Below, one piece after another: positions 6,374-9,079 of a stretch of DNA of 9,079 nt. The stretch spans positions 1 to 9,079 of the forward strand of contig USBU01000034.1 in NCBI GenBank assembly GCA_900553005.1, read 5' to 3'. Origin of the DNA: an uncultured Eubacteriales bacterium (GTDB lineage Bacteria; Bacillota; Clostridia; Christensenellales; Pumilibacteraceae). A program made the position numbers and the translations under genes. Each line of letters opens with the position of its first letter. The first letter of the stretch is position 1. The notes under the pieces are model-generated. The model saw only the letters and a list, made by a program, of their open reading frames with translations. It was not told where the DNA came from and ran no database searches.

Positions 6374-7093
6374 ATGGTAATCGACATTAAGGATTGGGAC
6401 TATAAAGCAATCAACGACAAAATCCGTAAATTAAAGGGCGACATAACCCTTACAGGATGCTGCGGCCAGCGTTTTATCGCCGCCGGAATGTCGGACAAAC
6501 GTATTGTCGTCGAAGGCGTCCCAGGAAACGCTCTCGGGGCTTATCTTAACGGAGCCAGTGTTACGGTAAAAGGCAACGCGCAGGACGCCGTGGGCGATAC
6601 AATGAACAAAGGGCTGATTGCGGTGCACGGCAATATAGGCGACGCGGCCGGATACTCAATGCGCGGCGGAAAGCTCTTCGTCAAAGGCAACGCCGGATAC
6701 CGCGCCGGCATACACATGAAGGCCTACGGGGACACAATTCCCCTGATTGTAATCGGCGGTTCTGCCGGAAGCTTTCTCGGAGAATATCAGGCAGGCGGCG
6801 TCATCGTAGTCTTAGGACTGGAAAGAGCAAATAAAAACATAGTCGGCGATTTTCCGTGCACGGGCATGCACGGCGGTAAAATGTTTTTACGCGCCGACTG
6901 CCGAGAGCTGAGCCTGCCGGACCGCGTTACCGCCCGCGCCGCACAAATACGGGATATGACAGAGCTTAACGCCTACGTCGCCGAATACTGCGAATTATTC
7001 GGTCTCGATTCGGAAGAAATACTGGCTTCACCCTTCACTGTAGTTACGCCCGACAGCAAAAATCCGTACAAGCAAATGTACGTGGCAAATTAA
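6374..7093 (+). CDS. Glutamate synthase, GXGXG beta-helix subunit (GltB domain 3)
   Basis: This 239-residue protein corresponds to the C-terminal right-handed beta-helix domain of large-subunit glutamate synthase, which holds the amidotransferase and FMN domains in place and has no catalytic residues of its own. Turns with regularly spaced glycines run from about residue 48 to 148: GNALGAYLNG, GNAQDAVGDTMNKG, GNIGDAAGYSMRGG, GNAGYRAGIHMK, then GGSAGSFLGEYQAGG. The C-terminal PCTGMHGGKMFLRAD (161-175) is also typical. The start is limited by an in-frame TGA at 6362. ATG 6374 is the first ATG after it, although GGGAG (6354-6358) is 15 bases away, a long spacing. It is separated from the FMN gene by 270 bases and lies 19 bases before glnA. 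With the two genes upstream it would complete a three-chain glutamate synthase. Confidence 0.93.
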   Translation: MVIDIKDWDYKAINDKIRKLKGDITLTGCCGQRFIAAGMSDKRIVVEGVPGNALGAYLNGASVTVKGNAQDAVGDTMNKGLIAVHGNIGDAAGYSMRGGKLFVKGNAGYRAGIHMKAYGDTIPLIVIGGSAGSFLGEYQAGGVIVVLGLERANKNIVGDFPCTGMHGGKMFLRADCRELSLPDRVTARAAQIRDMTELNAYVAEYCELFGLDSEEILASPFTVVTPDSKNPYKQMYVAN

Positions 7094-7112
7094 AAAGGCA
7101 GGTATTAAAAAT

Positions 7113-8324
7113 ATGAAATACTCGACAAATGAAGTTATGCAATACGTCCGGGAGGAAGACGTAAAATTTATTCGCCTTGCTTTTTGCGACGTCTTCGGCA
7201 AACAAAAAAACATATCTATCATGGCCGAGGAGCTTCCGCGCGCTTTTGAATACGGGATTGCTTTCGACGCGTCGTCGATCATCGGCTTCGGAGACGAAAC
7301 CCGCTCCGATCTTCTGCTGCATCCGGACGCGGAAACCTTGACGCCGCTTGTCTGGCGCCCCGAGCATATGCGCGTCGTGCGAATGTTCTCGAGCATTTCG
7401 TATCCCGACGGCTCTCCTTTTGAATGCGATACCCGCAGTCTGCTGAAAAAAGCCCTGGCCGACGCCGGAAAAGCCGGATACAGCTTCTCCTTCGGGGCCG
7501 AACAAGAATTTTATCTGTTTAAAACCGATGAAAACGGACGACCGACAAAAACACCTTACGATTACGCCGGATACATGGACATAGCTCCGGACGATTTAGG
7601 AGAAAACATACGCCGCGAAATCTGCCTTACGCTTGAACAAATGGGCATTCATCCCGAAAGCTCTCACCACGAAGAAGGCCCCGGACAAAACGAAATCGAC
7701 TTTCGCTACTCAGACGCTCTTACCACGGCGGATAATACGCTGACTTTTCAGACGGTGGTTAAAACGGTAGCTCACCGCAACGGTCTGGCTGCGGATTTCA
7801 GCGCTAAGCCTCTTAGCAACAAGCCGGGAAACGGCTTTCACATCAATATGTCCGTCACTCCCGATACGAACTCCGAAAATCTTTATCGCATGATAGCCGG
7901 CGTTTTGGAAAAGGCGGAAGAAATGACCGTATTTTTAAATCCGACGGAAAACTCCTATCAAAGATTCGGCGTCAGCAAAGCTCCCGGATATGTTTCCTGG
8001 TCAGGCGAAAACCGTTCTCAGCTTATACGGATACCGGCGGCGGAAGGCGAATATCACCGTGCGGAGCTCCGGTCTCCGGATCCTGCCGCCAACCCGTATC
8101 TGGCGTTTACGCTGCTGATATACGCCGGGCTTTACGGAATCGAAAATAAGCTTAAACTGCCGGATGCAGCCGATTTCAATCTGTATAAGGCGGATAAGAA
8201 AGCTTTGGAAAATTTCAAAAAACTTCCGGAAAATCTTGCCGACGCCAAAAAAGCCGCCGGCTCCAGTGATTTTATCAAGGCGCATATCCCCGCAAAAATC
8301 CTGGATATTTACTGCGGCAAATAA
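7113..8324 (+). CDS. glnA: Short type I glutamine synthetase with altered flap residue
   Basis: By family this makes glutamine from glutamate, ammonium and ATP. The 403 residues keep the type I pattern: FDASS (51-55), GAEQEFYLF (128-136, metal ligands Glu130 and Glu132), HHEEGPGQNE (185-194, Glu187 and Glu194), the metal-binding His243 in NGFHINMS, NRSQLIRIPA (300-309) and RAELRSPDPAANPYLAF (316-332, Glu318). Two things are unusual. The flap, which normally reads Glu-Ala-Pro shortly after the conserved NSYxR motif, reads Lys-Ala-Pro here (Lys289), so the Glu that takes a proton from ammonium seems to be lost. The protein also ends soon after the NLY...LPENLADA region, about 40 residues short of the usual 440-450, with no frameshifted remainder downstream. 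AGG is ten bases before the ATG. It lies between the GXGXG subunit and the ANTAR regulator. It could be a weak enzyme or a sensor. Confidence 0.93.
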   Translation: MKYSTNEVMQYVREEDVKFIRLAFCDVFGKQKNISIMAEELPRAFEYGIAFDASSIIGFGDETRSDLLLHPDAETLTPLVWRPEHMRVVRMFSSISYPDGSPFECDTRSLLKKALADAGKAGYSFSFGAEQEFYLFKTDENGRPTKTPYDYAGYMDIAPDDLGENIRREICLTLEQMGIHPESSHHEEGPGQNEIDFRYSDALTTADNTLTFQTVVKTVAHRNGLAADFSAKPLSNKPGNGFHINMSVTPDTNSENLYRMIAGVLEKAEEMTVFLNPTENSYQRFGVSKAPGYVSWSGENRSQLIRIPAAEGEYHRAELRSPDPAANPYLAFTLLIYAGLYGIENKLKLPDAADFNLYKADKKALENFKKLPENLADAKKAAGSSDFIKAHIPAKILDIYCGK

Positions 8325-8331
8325 CAACAGA

Positions 8332-8352
8332 TTGCGAAACGGCTTTTCGCAA
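8332..8352 (+). repeat. Perfect hairpin between glnA and the ANTAR gene
   Basis: TTGCGAAA (8332-8339) pairs perfectly with TTTCGCAA (8345-8352) around CGGCT. Opening the top A-T pair gives the loop ACGGCT plus one spare T, which resembles the A-first, G-at-4 hexaloops upstream. No T-run follows, so it is not a terminator. It starts seven bases after the glnA stop and may stabilise or process the glnA mRNA, or serve as a further weak ANTAR contact. Confidence 0.5.
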
Positions 8353-8394
8353 CGCAAGATCATAGGCGCGGACCGCAAAGGAGGAAGAGACAAC

Positions 8395-8979
8395 TTGACT
8401 TTAAAAGAGACAATTTACAGCGTTCTGGTCGTTTCCTCATCAGAAAAATTTAACGCCGCCCTGCCCGTCCTTCTTTCAGACATAAAGTACAGCCCCCTGC
8501 ATATAGTGTCCAGCGTAAACGCCGCCAAAAGAAATCTGTCCGAACGCGCCTACGATTACGTAATCATAAATTCTCCGTTACCAGACGACGTCGGCGCCGA
8601 ACTTGCAATAGAGGCATGCGATTCCAGGGAAACCGTCGTTCTGCTTCTTGCTCGCGCCGAATATCACGACGAAATTTATATAAAAGTGTCCGAGCACGGC
8701 GTTTTTACTCTGCAAAAGCCAATAACTAAACTTATGTTCGACACCGCCCTCGGCTGGATGGGCAGCGCAAGAGAAAGGTTGCGGAAATTTGAAAAGAAAA
8801 CACTTTCCGTACAGGAAAAAATGGAAGAAATAAGAATTGTCAACAGAGCCAAATGTCTGCTGATCAGCGAACTGAAAATGGACGAACCTGCCGCTCATCG
8901 CTACATCGAAAAGCAAGCAATGGACCGTTGCGTTTCAAAGCGTGAAATTGCCGAGGGAATAATCAGGACTTACTCGTAA
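8395..8979 (+). CDS. ANTAR-domain RNA-binding antiterminator with degenerate receiver domain
   Basis: ANTAR proteins bind nascent leader RNA and block terminator formation. From TTG 8395, preceded by AAAGGAGG (8378-8385), the protein has 194 residues, normal for the family. Residues 6-118 look like a receiver: strands YSVLVVSS and YDYVIIN, and Lys108-Pro109 near the end. The acidic pair is replaced by Ser14-Ser15, and the phospho-acceptor position is Asn59 in IINSPLP, so classical phosphorylation is unlikely. A charged, probably coiled-coil linker spans about 124-148. The ANTAR three-helix module is 146-191, with RIVNRAKCLLISELKM, AHRYIEKQAMDR and SKREIAEGII matching the family pattern. No ATG start fits, because the frame upstream lies within glnA. 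It ends the cluster whose leader carries ANTAR-like hairpins, and a cognate pairing is the simplest reading. It is comparable to the antiterminator genes next to glnA in clostridia. Confidence 0.92.
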   Translation: MTLKETIYSVLVVSSSEKFNAALPVLLSDIKYSPLHIVSSVNAAKRNLSERAYDYVIINSPLPDDVGAELAIEACDSRETVVLLLARAEYHDEIYIKVSEHGVFTLQKPITKLMFDTALGWMGSARERLRKFEKKTLSVQEKMEEIRIVNRAKCLLISELKMDEPAAHRYIEKQAMDRCVSKREIAEGIIRTYS

Positions 8980-9033
8980 ACCTGCAAGAATTAAACTGAT
9001 ATAAAATAATAGCCTTTGTCTAATACTGTAAAC

Positions 9034-9079
9034 CTGTCTCTTATACACATCTCCGAGCCCACGAGACGGAGCTACATCT
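9034..9079. other. Residual Nextera i7 adapter with index GGAGCTAC (artefact)
   Basis: CTGTCTCTTATACACATCT (9034-9052) is the inverted Tn5 mosaic end. It is followed by the read-2 adapter complement, the 8-base index GGAGCTAC (9068-9075) and ATCT, the start of the P7 sequence. Genomic DNA ends at 9033. The 54 bases 8980-9033 after the ANTAR gene contain no feature I can support. Confidence 0.98.

Noticed and set aside
8164..8394. N-terminal extension of the ANTAR protein into the glnA region
   Set aside because: It overlaps conserved glnA codons, gives a low-complexity basic peptide, and a strong AAAGGAGG precedes TTG 8395, where the receiver fold begins.
1..9079. Terminal inverted repeats suggesting a transposon
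   Set aside because: The repeats are exact Nextera adapter, Tn5 mosaic end and index sequence, and there is no transposase gene.

Overview
The window is a fragment of about 9 kb of bacterial DNA, almost certainly from an anaerobic clostridial Firmicute of a gut-type lineage. The signs are a type III glutamine synthetase, a glutamate synthase split into three single-domain genes with an archaeal-type ferredoxin/FMN subunit, a short type I glutamine synthetase, an ANTAR antitermination regulator and consensus sigma-A promoters. The species cannot be named from the sequence. Positions 1-41 and 9034-9079 are not genomic. They are inverted copies of an Illumina Nextera i7 adapter with the Tn5 mosaic end, so the genomic insert is 42-9033 and its ends are tagmentation cuts.

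Layout. On the minus strand, reading leftward from a central divergent control region, are glnN (type III glutamine synthetase, 937-3033) and the first 45% of guaA (GMP synthase, 42-732), which the fragment end cuts. A 204-base gap between them can fold into a chain of alternative helices. On the plus strand, reading rightward, are the glutamate synthase amidotransferase subunit (3507-4601), the ferredoxin/FMN synthase subunit (4598-6103), a 270-base gap, the GXGXG beta-helix subunit (6374-7093), a short glnA (7113-8324) and an ANTAR regulator (8395-8979).

The most striking part is the control region 3034-3506. Two strong divergent promoters (TTGACA-N18-TATAAT each) give two RNA leaders. Each leader begins with a small stem closed by the identical hexaloop AAAGGC. 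Each then runs into an intrinsic terminator whose 5' arm is built from that same hexaloop and its 3' arm, so the small hairpin and the terminator exclude each other. A third copy of the stem and AAAGGC loop lies further down the glnN leader, close to the ribosome binding site. This is the architecture known for ANTAR antitermination (paired hexaloop hairpins that overlap a terminator), and an ANTAR protein is encoded at the end of the same cluster. I infer that it switches both arms, glutamine synthesis and glutamate synthesis, together.

Two protein details suggest how the nitrogen signal might be read. The ANTAR regulator has a receiver-like domain without the acidic pair or the phospho-acceptor Asp, so phosphorylation is unlikely to be its input. 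Its neighbour glnA keeps the metal ligands I can align but has Lys where the catalytic flap Glu belongs, and it lacks the usual C-terminal tail. It may be a weak enzyme or a glutamine/ATP-sensing pseudoenzyme. GuaA fits the theme because it uses glutamine amide nitrogen.
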